DNA from: Diadophis punctatus similis
Lineage: Eukaryota > Chordata > Lepidosauria > Squamata > Dipsadidae
NCBI GenBank assembly: GCA_023053685.1
Contig: JALIGW010000005.1
Location: 24,332,001 to 24,396,000, forward strand
DNA length: 64,000 nt
Reading direction: 5' to 3'
The position numbers and the translations under genes were made by a program. Position 1 is the stretch's first letter. The number at the start of each line of letters is the position of its first letter. The notes beneath the pieces are model-generated. The model made no database searches. It was not told the DNA's origin and saw only the letters and a list, made by a program, of their open reading frames with translations. This document shows, piece by piece, positions 11,729-63,310 of this stretch.

Positions 11729-11865
11729 TAGTCCTTGACTTACAACTACTAGATCAGCAACTGTTCAAAGTTACAACAGTACTGAACAAGAATTTACAAT
11801 TGGTCCTCAAAGTTACAGCTATTACAGCAACTCTGTGGTCACATCATCATAGTTTTAATTCCAAC

Positions 11866-12181
11866 TTAACCTCTGTGGACCCCATCCCATATTTAAGACA
11901 TCCTTAAGGTGGCATGCGTAAGTGCAGTAGCATGCCTATCATCCCTGTCACCTTTTAATTTTTTTAATTTTGCTTGTTTGGATATGTACTTTTTGTTTGG
12001 CAATACTCACAATGGTTGCAGCCATGCAGCCACAATGGTGGTTAGACAATCGCCCTTTGCAACCTTCCCTGCTGGTTTCCCACCAGCTAAGTCAATGGTG
12101 AAGCTGGCAGGGAAGGTTGCAAATTGCTCCTGTAAGTCTCTCCTCCTGCTTTCTATTCTGAGGAGCCCCTAAGCTCTATTA
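11866..12181. other. Intergenic stretch, nothing recognised
   Basis: A short palindromic phrase around GGCAGGGAAGGTTGC is seen near 12063-12120. No gene or complete repeat. Confidence 0.4.
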
Positions 12182-12316
12182 CAGGGCTCTCCAATCTTGG
12201 CAACTTTAAGATTAGTGGACTTCAACTCCCAGAATTCCTCAGCCAGCAAAGCTGGCTGAGGAATTCTGGGAGTTGAAGTCCGCAGGTCTTAAAGTTGCCA
12301 AGGTTGGAGACCCCTG
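12182..12316. mobile_element. Foldback hAT-like MITE, complete
   Basis: 135 bp. The left arm CAGGGCTCTCCAATCTTGGC pairs with the right arm GCCAAGGTTGGAGACCCCTG, and the pairing extends through GACTTCAACTCCCAGAATTC to the centre. Flanks do not show a clear 8-bp duplication. Confidence 0.8.
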
Positions 12317-12319
12317 TAA

Positions 12320-13122
12320 ATATATAGCACACCTCCAGATGCATGCACTCTGTAGCATGCACCTACCCATAGCGCCCCCAACTGCCTACGCTCCCTAGTG
12401 TGTGTCTGCTTGCCGTTGCATATATAAATTATATTATGTACACTGAGAGCTAATGCTTAGGCAGAACCCTGAATCATAGGTAAATGCCATACTCCAGGAG
12501 ATAGGTTAATAAAATCTTTTTACTGTCCACACCTGCTTCAAGCAATTTAAGTACTGACTTTTATGATATCACCAGATGGACATCAAAAGTAGAGATTACC
12601 TCATAAGAAAAATGCCAGGATACATCCACATTCATATTGTGGAATGGACCATGAATTGTTCATTACAAATATGCACATAAAATCTAGAAAAAATTAAGAG
12701 AACAGAGATGCCAGGAAAAAATATGATGGAAAAAGACAGTAAAAAACAAGATCAATGAAAAAAACAAATTTAGTATGTAAAAACTGAGGCAGAGAGATCT
12801 TCCCCAACATTTAAAAAAACACCACCCAAATATCTTTTAGAAAAAGGCCCAAGAAATATGGAGTGGGGGAACATTGGGGAAGAATACAATGATTGAATGT
12901 ATATCAACAAGATAGACTAGAAAAATGTTGCAGTGAAAAATGAAATGGAGGATAAAAATAAATAAATTGAGAGATCCTTTTAAGATTATTAGAAAAATTC
13001 CAAGAAAATGTATAGCCAGGGTAGGAGGGTAGGAATACTAAAAATTAATCATGGAAGAGTTCCGACAGAGGCAAACAAATGTCAAAGGAAGATAAAAGGC
13101 ATATACTGAAATCTTTTGACTA
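12320..13122. other. Intergenic stretch, nothing recognised
   Basis: A-rich on the plus strand; no supported feature. Confidence 0.45.
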
Positions 13123-13130
13123 CATAAATG

Positions 13131-13265
13131 CAGTAGTGGGTTCTGAATTAGTTTGCGACCGGTTCACACGCGCATGCACAGAAGCATTCCGGGTGAGTGG
13201 GCGGAGCCTCCCACCGCTGCTACTGGTTCTAGGAACTGGTCCAAACCGGGAGCAACCCACTGCTG
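13131..13265. mobile_element. hAT-like MITE, GGTTC family, 135 bp
   Basis: Ends CAGTAGTGGGTTCTG and AGCAACCCACTGCTG. Duplication CATAAATG at 13123-13130 and 13266-13273. Same family as 7791-8426. No TA at the centre of the duplication. Confidence 0.8.
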
Positions 13266-13427
13266 CATAAATGGGTTTATAGAATGAAATAAACATTTGC
13301 AGACAGAATATATTCTGAAACAACTACATCTAGAAAGTAAGTTATGATAGGCAATTGAGCAGCCACAAATAGAAAAGGACTAAGCACAGATGATACTAAG
13401 CTGGCAGGAATAGCTAACACCCTAGAT

Positions 13428-13962
13428 CAGTGGTGGCGAACCTTTTTCGGCTCGCGTGCCAAAAAGGGGGGGCACGCTCGCACGCGCTCGCGTGCCCACA
13501 CCCATTTCCTCCCCCCCATGTATGCGCACAACACCCCCCATGCTGCCCCCTGCGCATGCGCACACACCCCCACCCCCGCGCAAAGGCTTACCGGAGCCTG
13601 GGACGACGAAACCGGCAAACCGGAAGTGCGAAAAAACGCACTTCCGGTTTGCCGGTATGCTGTTTTTTGCACACCGGAGGGTTCAGGGAAGCTCCCTGAA
13701 GCTCCGGAATGCAAAAAACTACAAAACGGACAAACCGGAAGTGCGGAAAAGTGCACTTCCATTTTGTCCGTTTTGTAGTTTTTTGCATTCCAGAGCTTCA
13801 GGGAGCTTCCCTGAACCCCCCGGAGTGCAAAAAACAGCACACCGGCAAACCGGAAGTGCATTTTTTTGCACTTCCGGTTTGCCGGTGGGCAACCCTCACG
13901 TGCCGGCTTCTATGGCTCCGCGTGCCACCTCTGGCACGCGTGCCATAGGTTCGCCACCACAG
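13428..13962. mobile_element. hAT-like MITE (CAGTGGTGGCGAACC), copy 1
   Basis: Left end CAGTGGTGGCGAACC, right end GGTTCGCCACCACAG; the 8-bp duplication CCCTAGAT lies at 13420-13427 and 13963-13970. The middle of the element is a large nested foldback (13611-13890). It is the first of eight copies in the window. No transposase frame. Confidence 0.88.
13611..13890. repeat. Large nested palindrome inside hAT-like MITE
   Basis: Outer arms around ACCGGCAAACCGGAAGTGCG face each other across ~280 bp. An inner palindrome centred near 13748 has arms over 60 bp long (CAGGGAAGCTCCCTGAAGC facing GCTTCAGGGAGCTTCCCTG). At 13611-13656 there is also a local perfect hairpin of 20-bp arms with a six-base A loop. 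RNA read from it would be almost entirely double stranded. Confidence 0.85.
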
Positions 13963-14322
13963 CCCTAGATGATAGGCTCAAGATCCAGATGGATCTCAAC
14001 AGTGGGCACTATCTGACAAAATGAAATTCAACCTAGAGAAAAGTAGTCATACACTTAGGCAAGAAAAACCAAAAGCACATGTACAGATTAGGTGAAACTT
14101 GGCTTAATAGCAGTAACTGTGAGAGGGATCCTGGAGTCCTACTGGACAATCAAATATGAGCCAGCAGTGTGTAGCAGCAGCCAAAAAAGCCAATGCAATT
14201 CTAAATTAACAGAGGGATTGAATCATGTGAGGTACTAGCGCCACTCAATAAAGCCCTTAGTAAGACCACACCTAGAATACTGCATCCAATTTTGGTTGCT
14301 ACGTTGTAAAAAAAGATATTGA

Positions 14323-14689
14323 GATGCTAGAAAGAGTGCAGAGAAGAGCAACAAAGATGATTAGGGGCCTGGAGGCTAAAACATAAGAAGAACGGTTACA
14401 GGAACTGGGCATGGCTAGTCTAGAGAAGAGAAGGACCAGGGGAGACATGAAAGCAGTGTTCCAATATTTGAGGGGCTGTCACAGAGAGGAGGGGGTCAAG
14501 CTATTTTCCAAAGCACCTGAAGGCCGGACAAGGAATAATGGATGGAAACTGATTAAGGAGAGATTCAACCTAGAAATAAGAACGAACTTTCTGACAGTGA
14601 GAACAATCAACCAATGGAACAGCTTGCCTTCGGAAGTTGTGGGAGCTTCAACACTTGAGACTTTCAAGAAGAGATTGGACTGCCATCTG
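14323..14689 (+). pseudogene. CR1 ORF2 C-terminal remnant
   Basis: Frames give EKRRTRGDMKAVFQYLRG, KAPEGRTRNNGWKL and WNSLPSEVVGASTLETFKKR. This is the stretch after the reverse transcriptase domain that is conserved in CR1 ORF2 proteins. It is interrupted upstream by stops. It is non-functional retrotransposon sequence. Confidence 0.8.
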
Positions 14690-15281
14690 TTGGCGAACCT
14701 ATGGCACATGTGCCACAGGTGGCACGTGGAGCCCACTCTGCAAGCATGCGAGCCGTTGACCAGCTCAGCTCCACTGCGCATGTGTGGGTGCCTCCCACCG
14801 GCCAGCTGATTTTTGGGTCAGACAAGCCCATGCTTTCTCCTCACTTTCTGCGGCTGGTGCCTTCCCAGATCTCTGGAGATTCCACCCCAGCACTGTTTGG
14901 GCACGCAAGGCTTCCCCACGTCCCAGCTCCGTTTGGGGAAATGAGACTTCCCCCCACTCCCAGCTCCAGCTCTGTTTGGGGAAAGGAGGCTTTCCCCCCC
15001 TCCCAGCTCCCTTTGGGGAAAGGAGGCTTTCCCCCCTCACAGCTCCATTTGGGGAAGGGAAGCTTTCCCTCCCTCACAGCTCCGTTTGGGGATGGGAGCC
15101 TTTCCCCCCTCCCATTGCTGTTTTGGGATGTGAGGCCAAAACAGGGGGGTCACGCACGCATGTGCAGGGGGTGGGACGTGCAGGAGGGGCATTGCATTAT
15201 GGGTGTGGGCACTCGTGCACGTGCGACAGTGCACGCGCACACACTTTTGGCATCTGAGGGAAAAAAGGTTCGCCATCACTG
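14690..15281. mobile_element. hAT-like MITE, copy 8, inside CR1
   Basis: TGGCGAACCTATGGCACA at the left and GGTTCGCCATCACTG at the right are the family ends. The left terminus and duplication are damaged: no 8-bp repeat can be found, and bases of CR1 are missing at the junction. Contains a ~38-bp tandem repeat. Confidence 0.78.
14889..15137. repeat. Minisatellite of ~36-43-bp units in the MITE
   Basis: About seven imperfect units of the form CAGCTCC-GTTTGGGGAAAGGAGGCTTTCCCCCCTC. It lies inside the hAT-like copy at 14690-15281 and is absent from the other copies here, so it arose after insertion or in a sublineage. Confidence 0.8.
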
Positions 15282-15372
15282 GTGTAGGGTCTCCTGCTTG
15301 AGCGGGGTGGGGGGTGGGGTTGGACTAGATGACCTACAAGGTCCCTTCCAACTCTGTTATTCTGTATTTTGT

Positions 15373-18342
15373 ATCCAGATGAAATACCCATTTTACTGTT
15401 TAAAGCTGCAGGAGGAAAAATGGTTAAAATGATAATAGCTCTGCCCCTAACTTTAGAATAAGACATTGTGGTCTGGAGACTTGAATGGGTCATATACTGT
15501 ATTCCTACATTAAAAAAGAAAGATGCATGAATTACCAATAATTTGTGCTCATTCCTCAGTTGCAGAAAATTTTGTTTATTAGCTTACAAGAAAATAAAAA
15601 TCCTACATAGATAGGGAAATGTCAAATAAATTAGATTTTAGGAAAGGCAGACATATGAGATCAGATAGCCAATGAGAAGTGGAAAGCCGAGGGAACAAAA
15701 GAATACAAGGAAGTTTACCTTTGCTGCATTGACTGCACCAAATCTTTGTGTACATTATGTAAGAATGTGGAACCTATTAAGTCTAACGGGTGTGCCAGAA
15801 CACTGGACACTGGGAAGAACAAAACAAGTATTGTGACAGACCATACTGCCTCAGTGAGATTCAAAAGAAGTTGGAAGGAATGATTTTAAATTCATCATGG
15901 TCTGAAACATGCCAAATGCTTTTCCAAACAACTCAGTTGTCATGCACACACATTTCTTTCTTCCCAATTGTTTTAAAATGACAACTTAAAAAATATAATT
16001 TGGAAGTATTTCTTTTGAGGAGGATAATTAAATGTTGGAAATAAATGCATAGCAGATCAGTTGAAGATAAAAATTGGTAAAAAGATTCATTTTTGAATGG
16101 CTAAGTATAATTTTACCTTTTTTTAAAATATAGAATTCATACCACTTTTTTTAAAAAAAACTTTGTAATTCAAAGAAAATGAATGTTGGATTACTTACCA
16201 GTTTCATTTAAGAACTTCTGCAAAGATGAGAATTGGATCTTAATATTTTTAATAAACCTTTAAAACTTCAAATTAGAAGTAGTCCATAGATATGACACTG
16301 AAGAGTGGCTATTCTTTAAGAATCATTCTCTCTTTCATAATATAAATCTAGAATTCTCAGGAGTGCAAAGACTTTTTGGTAAATAGCTAGAAGACATTAC
16401 ACTATTTCAAGTCTCTGTAATTAAACTTTTCATAAGCTTTTCATAACCACTTCATACTAAGGCCATGACAGAATAACAAAAGCATGAGAAGGACACTCCC
16501 CCCTCACTGATCTGGAACAACGCTGGCCCCCTTAAAGAACTGATAAGAGTCTTAAATTCTGCAACTATCAGATCAATTTCCTTGCCCTGATTATAATTAC
16601 ACTTGGATAAGGTCAGATTCTGGGCAATCCGTGTTTTTGAAAAAGTATTTCAGCAAAACAGACATTTAACACTACGAAATAAGATGAATCTAGCTATGTG
16701 TCAATTAAGACTCACAATAGGAAATGGCCAACATGAACTCAAAAGAAATATTTTAACATAAGGCAGCTTGTTTACTGTATACTCTTGCTTTTAAGAACAA
16801 TATTTATAAGCTTAACTGCATGTTTTGTCCTACAGACTTGGTCATTGACAGTACACATTCCTTGAAATATTTTTCATGTTGCTCTGACAAGAATACTCAG
16901 TATTTTATTTAGTACTCAATTATTTTTTCGAAGGGAAGAACAACTTCTCAATAAACTGCATACTGTAATAAACTGGATAGTCTATTTCCTTATCTATTTA
17001 TTTTTCAAGTTTGTATGAAGGTTATGATGTGTACACTATAGATTTTCAAACCAGCTGCTTGTAATTTAGTTCTTTGTCAATTCTGTATGACAAGAACAAG
17101 TCTGGAATGCCACTCAACAGGACATACTATAAAGAAACTCAGAGAAGATTATCTGTAAAATAGAACACAGAAAGAAACCAGCATTTTACAATATATTATC
17201 TAAATCCTCTTTCAGATATATGGTCCTTACCTGTGAAAAAGAGCCTTTGTTGCTTGAACAGTCAATCTAGACCAGGAGCACATCTGGAATTTTAGAGCAT
17301 GTGAATGCCTGTACTCAGAAAAATTACTGTCACGAGAGACATGCCTACTCACAAAAGGGGTATTTACTATAGGATGAATGAGTTTCTCAGGATGCTCATT
17401 GGCAGCCCCGTGGGGTTCAAAGCCATTCCTTACGTAAATATGGTCCCAGAGTTTGGTGCTCTCTGACCCACCAGCTGCTTAGAGTTTGCTAGAACTTTTT
17501 TTAATATGGAGTGAGCCAGAGACCCTAGTGATTGGGAGAACACTGGTAAAAGAGCAACACTTGCCTGCTTCAGAGTCAGAAAGATGCACTACATTGAGAG
17601 TAGAATTAAATGGACAGATTCAGAGCCCAGATGGATCTGTACTGGCTTTTCCCTAGCAACATCTGAAAGAGAAGTCCAGGGCTCGTTGGAGCTCAGCTTT
17701 ATTTCTATCATGTTTGGGCTGGACATTGTATTCCAGTAAGCAAGTTGTGAATGACAAAAAAACCACCTAAATTTGATTTAGATTACTCTCTGTGTAGTTA
17801 ATTAGTATAATTTGATAAGCTTTTGGAAGGGTTGCATACAAAGCTTTTCCGGAGCACATATAGTCCCGATCTCTTGCTTTCCAGCCTCAAACAATCAAGA
17901 ACATTTTTTAAAAAGGGTTTGTTTCATGCTGTATTATTGTGGTTATAGTGCTCTTATATGTATTACTTATGCTTTCAGAATAAGTCTCCGGCTTGAATTT
18001 GGGATTCTTCCCCCCCCACCTCAGATCAGAAAGGCTTAATATTTTCCTTGGAATCTGTTACCCAAAAGCCAATGATTTGCAACAAGTTCTTATATTTGGG
18101 ATTCAATTATGGCAACATTGTGTACTTTGGCATGTGTTCCATTTATAATTCCCATCCAATGTGAGAAAGGCTCATTTAACTTCTATGTGCAACCTGTAGG
18201 CAGCTAAACACCAGCACTTCTGCATTAGATATAAACTATTTTCAAGTGCTTTTATGAACTATGAGTATTTGGTTCAAATATTTAGTGTAAATTCTGAAAG
18301 TGACATTCTTGGTCAGATGTTAAAATTTAACAGACAGAATAC
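15373..18342. other. Long intergenic stretch, nothing recognised
   Basis: About 3 kb of A+T-rich sequence with no repeat I can name and no frame with exon properties. Its low repeat content stands out against the surroundings, so it would be worth a conservation check for distal elements. Confidence 0.4.
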
Positions 18343-18735
18343 AGGCAGTCTTCCACTTACTATTCATTTAGTGACCATTTGAAGTTACAATGGAACTACA
18401 AATGTCACTTATGAGCTTTTTTCATACTTACAGGATTTAGCATCACCATGGTCACATGATCAAAATTTGGATACTTGGCAACTGGCATGTATTTATGTCA
18501 GTCGCCCTATCTTAGGGTTATGTGATAACCATTTCTAACCTAGCCGGCTTCTGACAAAGTCAATGGGAAAAGCCAAATTTGTTTACCAATTGCATAGTTC
18601 ACTTAACAACTGCAGCGATTCGCTCAACAACCATGGCAAAAAGGTCATAAAATGGGGCAAAACTCACTTAGCAACTGCCTTGTTTAGCAATGGAAATTTG
18701 GGCTCAATTGTGCTAGCGAGTCAAGGACTACTTAT
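18343..18735. mobile_element. Pogo-like MITE, copy 4
   Basis: TA then CAGGCAGTCTTCCACTTAC at the left, ending GTCAAGGACTACTTA. Same family as 162-519. Confidence 0.72.
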
Positions 18736-18773
18736 AGACAGAATTGGTCGCAGCTCAAGGAAAAATCATAGGG

Positions 18774-19168
18774 CAGTGATGGCGAACCTTTTTTTCCTCG
18801 GGTGCCAAAAACGTGTGCGCACGTGCTATCACGCATGCGCGAGTGCCCACACCCATAATTCAATGCCTGGGGAGGGCAAAAACGGCCTGTTTCCCAACTT
18901 CTGGTGGGCCTAGTAGGCCCGTTTTTCGCCCTCCCCAGGCTCCAGAGGCTACCCTGGAGCCTGGGGAGGGCAAAAACGCCCTCCCTTGTCCTCCCAGAAG
19001 CCCTCTGGAAGCCTAAAATGCCCCCCCCCGAGCCTCCGTGCAAGCCGAAAATCAGCTGGCTGGGGCGCACATGTGTGCTGGAGCTGAGCTAGGGCAACGG
19101 CTTGCGTGCTGGCAGATATGGCTCCGCGTGCCACCTGTGGCACGCGTGCCATAGGTTCGCCATCACTG
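18774..19168. mobile_element. hAT-like MITE (CAGTGATGGCGAACC), copy 2
   Basis: Ends CAGTGATGGCGAACC / GGTTCGCCATCACTG are perfect inverted repeats. Duplication TCATAGGG at 18766-18773 and 19169-19176. Holds a hairpin with arms CCCTCCCCAGGCTCCAG and CTGGAGCCTGGGGAGGG. Confidence 0.92.
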
Positions 19169-19265
19169 TCATAGGGCCTTCTTCAGCTTCAGACCGACTG
19201 TTTGAAGAAATATAACTGAACATACTTCAGTAAGTGTGTTCAGCTCCAATATTTACCTACTAAAG

Positions 19266-19390
19266 CAGGGGTCTCCAATCTTGGCAACTTTAAGCCTGGC
19301 GGACTTCAACTCCCAGAATTCTTTGCTGGTTGGGGAATTCTAGGAGTTGAAGTCCGCCAGGCTTAAAGTTGCCAAGGTTGGAGACCCCTG
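19266..19390. mobile_element. Foldback hAT-like MITE with exact duplication
   Basis: A 125-bp near-perfect palindrome, CAGGGGTCTCCAATCTTGGC against GCCAAGGTTGGAGACCCCTG, flanked by TACTAAAG at 19258-19265 and 19391-19398. Confidence 0.92.
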
Positions 19391-19398
19391 TACTAAAG

Positions 19399-20990
19399 TG
19401 TCTCCTTGAGGATTTAAAAGTCAGTTTACATAAACTTAGGGTTTTTTTGACTTTGCAAAAAATGCCTTTTAATAGCCGATGCCATGATTCAATAGCTGTT
19501 TCAATAGCATGTATAGTAAATGAAAGTATTCACAAAAATTATTTGGGAATAGAACGAAAGTAAAAATCACATTGGCTGCAAATAGTTTTTATAGTAGTTT
19601 GACGTGAATAAATGAACATTTAAACACTGACATTATTGCGTATATACTACAGTCATGTGTATGTTTCTCTTTACTGTCTGCTAATGTAGGGGCCAATATT
19701 TGAATTTTGAATTTATTAAAATTTCTATGCCGCCCAACTCCCAGGGGGGCTCTATGCAGTTGTTTTCAAAAATTTGTTTCATGTGAAAACAAAAGAGCAT
19801 AACTTTTTCTTTGCAGATACATGATTTTGCTATAATGGAACCCTGCTGACAAATATTAAAAGATAAAGGATTAAATAAGATTTTATTGTCACATTTACCT
19901 TTGTCAAAGATGTACATTTAAAAGTTTCTGAGCAAGATTAAAAATTTCTCAAATGAACTGATGAGATGGCAACAGCACTTATTGAACAAACTGCACTATA
20001 GTAGCTTGTATACCCAAAGTTAATAAAATCCAAATATTTTTTGTTAATTAGAACAGACTACAGCAATGAAAAAAATGCATCATGTTAAGGCCAAAGAATA
20101 TATTAAGTAGTGGAATAGAAATGTTTTACAGTCCCAAATATCCAAGGAGATAAATCATTTAAATGCTATTTTTTTATTTATTAGAGACATAGAAGATGAA
20201 TAATAAATAGATCTCAGACTGTTTAGCTATTGAGATTTTAGCCCGAGGAAGTCTGACATCTTAAAAAAAAAAGGAGGGGGAGGTTGGATATTAATGAGTG
20301 GAATTATGCATGATCAAAACACATTGTCATAGACTGAACAGTTCACTATTTGGTAATTGAAATAAAAGCCAAATCGGATGCTTAAATTGCAGTGTTTTTT
20401 TTTATCATGGGGGTTAAAAAATACACCCAAACCTCCACCAACCCTGCAAACATATAGTAAAGAAATAAGTGCATCCAAATATATTTTGAGCAGAATCAGC
20501 TTCGTGCTTCCAAAAGCAGAGTCTCCCCCTTCCCAATAAGAAACACAATTTAAATTTAAGAGGAAATTTTCAAGTTAAGCACAAGTGTGGGCATTTTTGC
20601 AAGTAAGTTGCAAGAGCTTATCCTCTTCATTAAATGTTCAGCATTTATAGTTTTCTAATACAAAACTCTGACATAACTGACCACTTCCACTATGTGCTTT
20701 CATGTGTTTATGAACAAAACTGAGACAATAAGGATAGTGTGGCAAAGTCACATTAAATCCACCAACGTCAAAGTATTATGCTTAGGACATTCACAGATGA
20801 TTTACTGGTAATCGCTTTTCTACATAAAAAGGCAACCATAATGTCAAGTGATTTACATTAGGCCTGTAGAAAAAAAATTGAAACAAACCCCATCTCTATT
20901 GAAAGAGCATGCAGAGAGGATAATTCACATTTGTTCCAATCCGGCTTCTTGGAAATAAAGGTTTGTTTGTTTTTGTTTTCCTGGCCATGA
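19399..20990. other. Downstream of ABRAXAS2; no coding sequence seen
   Basis: May include distal 3' UTR of ABRAXAS2 on the minus strand. TTTATT (AATAAA on the minus strand) occurs at 20173-20178 and 20177-20182. A fragment with TATGCCGCCCAACTCCCAGG at 19725-19745 is a piece of a squamate LINE-like tail. Nothing else is supported. Confidence 0.45.
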
Positions 20991-21435
20991 TTTATTTGGC
21001 TTCATCATTAAAAAGCCTGCTGATTTAAGTCCATTAGAAACAACCTCTCTAAAATTCAAGGCATGATAGTACACGAGGTAAGGTTTGATTTAAGATCATT
21101 AGAGACCATGCTTAGTTGCGAAATCCCTTTTCTTACTTTTTTTTTTCTCCTTTTCTTTTGGAAGGCATGGCAACAAAAGTTACAACTGTTTCAAATTTCA
21201 CTTTGCTATTTACCAGTACATCCTGACTCTGGTCAATCAGTACAGGTGGATTTATCTTCATGGTTCCATTAGAAAACTTGTAAAACTGTATCAAAGTGAG
21301 TAAGCCATCTAAGTTCAAAGTCTTTTTATATCTGTTGTGCACAATAATCCTCTTTTGCAGCTCTTTTCCTCAAAGTTAAATTCCAAAATATTTCTGTAAC
21401 AATTAGGAAAGATAAGTCCTATGTTAAGCTCTATA
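20991..21435 (-). other. ABRAXAS2: Candidate proximal 3' UTR of ABRAXAS2
   Basis: The first AATAAA on the minus strand after the stop codon lies at 20991-20996, giving a possible short 3' UTR of about 440 nt. The extent is inferred; more distal signals exist near 20175. Confidence 0.45.
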
Positions 21436-52797
<31,362 letters not shown>

Positions 52798-52903
52798 GAT
52801 GGAGCCCCACCACCTCCGACGACGAACGATCCCACAAGCCACCACACCCGCAACCTCCCCGGCTCGCCTCGCGCCTCCAGTTCCGGCCAGCGCGCGCGTG
52901 GCT

Positions 52904-52920
52904 TCTTGGGAAATGTAGTT
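52904..52920 (-). promoter_or_regulatory. ZNF143/THAP11-type site
   Basis: The minus strand reads ACTACATTTCCCAAGAA, matching the ACTACANNTCCC core bound by ZNF143/THAP11 and common in divergent promoters. It lies ~110-120 bp upstream of the ABRAXAS2 start codon. Confidence 0.65.
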
Positions 52921-53168
52921 CACAAACTGGCAAACGCAAGTCCGAGGGCAACCGAGACGGCCTGAAATTGGAGCATAGTTAGAGCCAGTAACTAAAGCAG
53001 CGTTGTTATTATTATTATCCCTTGCGTAGAGAATGTTTGGATATCGGCTCTTTCCCAATTGTCACAACTTGAGTAGGTAATTCTTTTAGGTTCCCTGTAG
53101 AAAATCGCCTCTTGGTGTTTTTTTTTTGTCCAAAGCATTTTAAGGACGGCTCCTTCTCTTCGGAATGG

Positions 53169-53212
53169 CGTAACTCATCTTTTTTAATGGACGTAACTCA
53201 TCTTTTTTAATG
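53169..53212 (+). repeat. 23-bp tandem duplication upstream of EEF1AKMT2
   Basis: CGTAACTCATCTTTTTTAATG plus GA, then a second copy with one change at the end. About 150-190 bp upstream of the start codon. CGTAACTCA resembles a CRE/AP-1 half-site, so the duplication doubles a possible binding site. Confidence 0.8.
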
Positions 53213-53268
53213 ACTGCAACTGTAACCGCGGAAACAGCCGCGGCTATTGATTTGCCTGGCCTTCACTC

Positions 53269-53276
53269 ACCGGAAG
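53269..53276 (+). promoter_or_regulatory. ETS/GABP-type site
   Basis: ACCGGAAG, the core ETS-family motif typical of CpG-island promoters, about 85 bp upstream of the EEF1AKMT2 ATG. Confidence 0.5.
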
Positions 53277-53359
53277 AGGTTGAAAGAAGCGGCAAAAGAG
53301 AGTCCTTCTGCGGCATAAAAGAAAACTAACCTTGGACGTGCCCTGCATCTTTTCCGACT

Positions 53360-63085
<9,726 letters not shown>

Positions 63086-63310
63086 AAGTTTTTGATAAAT
63101 TTTTGGATGAAGATTTCTTTTTATGAATGTTGGATTAAAACACAAAACTGGATTAAAAATACAAGTTTTAGAAATTTGACAGATGTCTATATGTTTGATT
63201 TTTTGTAGTAAATTTTATTACAGATGTTTTCTTTATAATTTTTCAAGATTAAAATAGCATATTAATTAAATAGCCCTTTTCTATTTGAAATAAAAGATAT
63301 TTAATTACGG
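63086..63310 (+). other. EEF1AKMT2: EEF1AKMT2 3' UTR (candidate)
   Basis: AATAAA at 63289-63294 would end a UTR of ~220 nt. Further signals lie at 63564-63569 and 63683-63688. Confidence 0.5.

Larger units (their letters stand above)
13975..15372 (+). mobile_element. CR1 LINE 3' copy, split by a MITE
   Basis: The CR1 body runs 13975-14689, resumes at 15282 (GTGTAGGGTCTCCTGC), and ends with GACTAGATGACC, CAAGGTCCCTTCCAACTC and a TATTCTGT repeat, the diagnostic CR1 3' end. It is 5' truncated and broken, split by the element at 14690-15281. Confidence 0.85.

Noticed and set aside
14889..15137. Regular spaced repeats resembling an array
   Set aside because: Units are contiguous, diverged and eukaryotic minisatellite-like, with no unique spacers. 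Not CRISPR.
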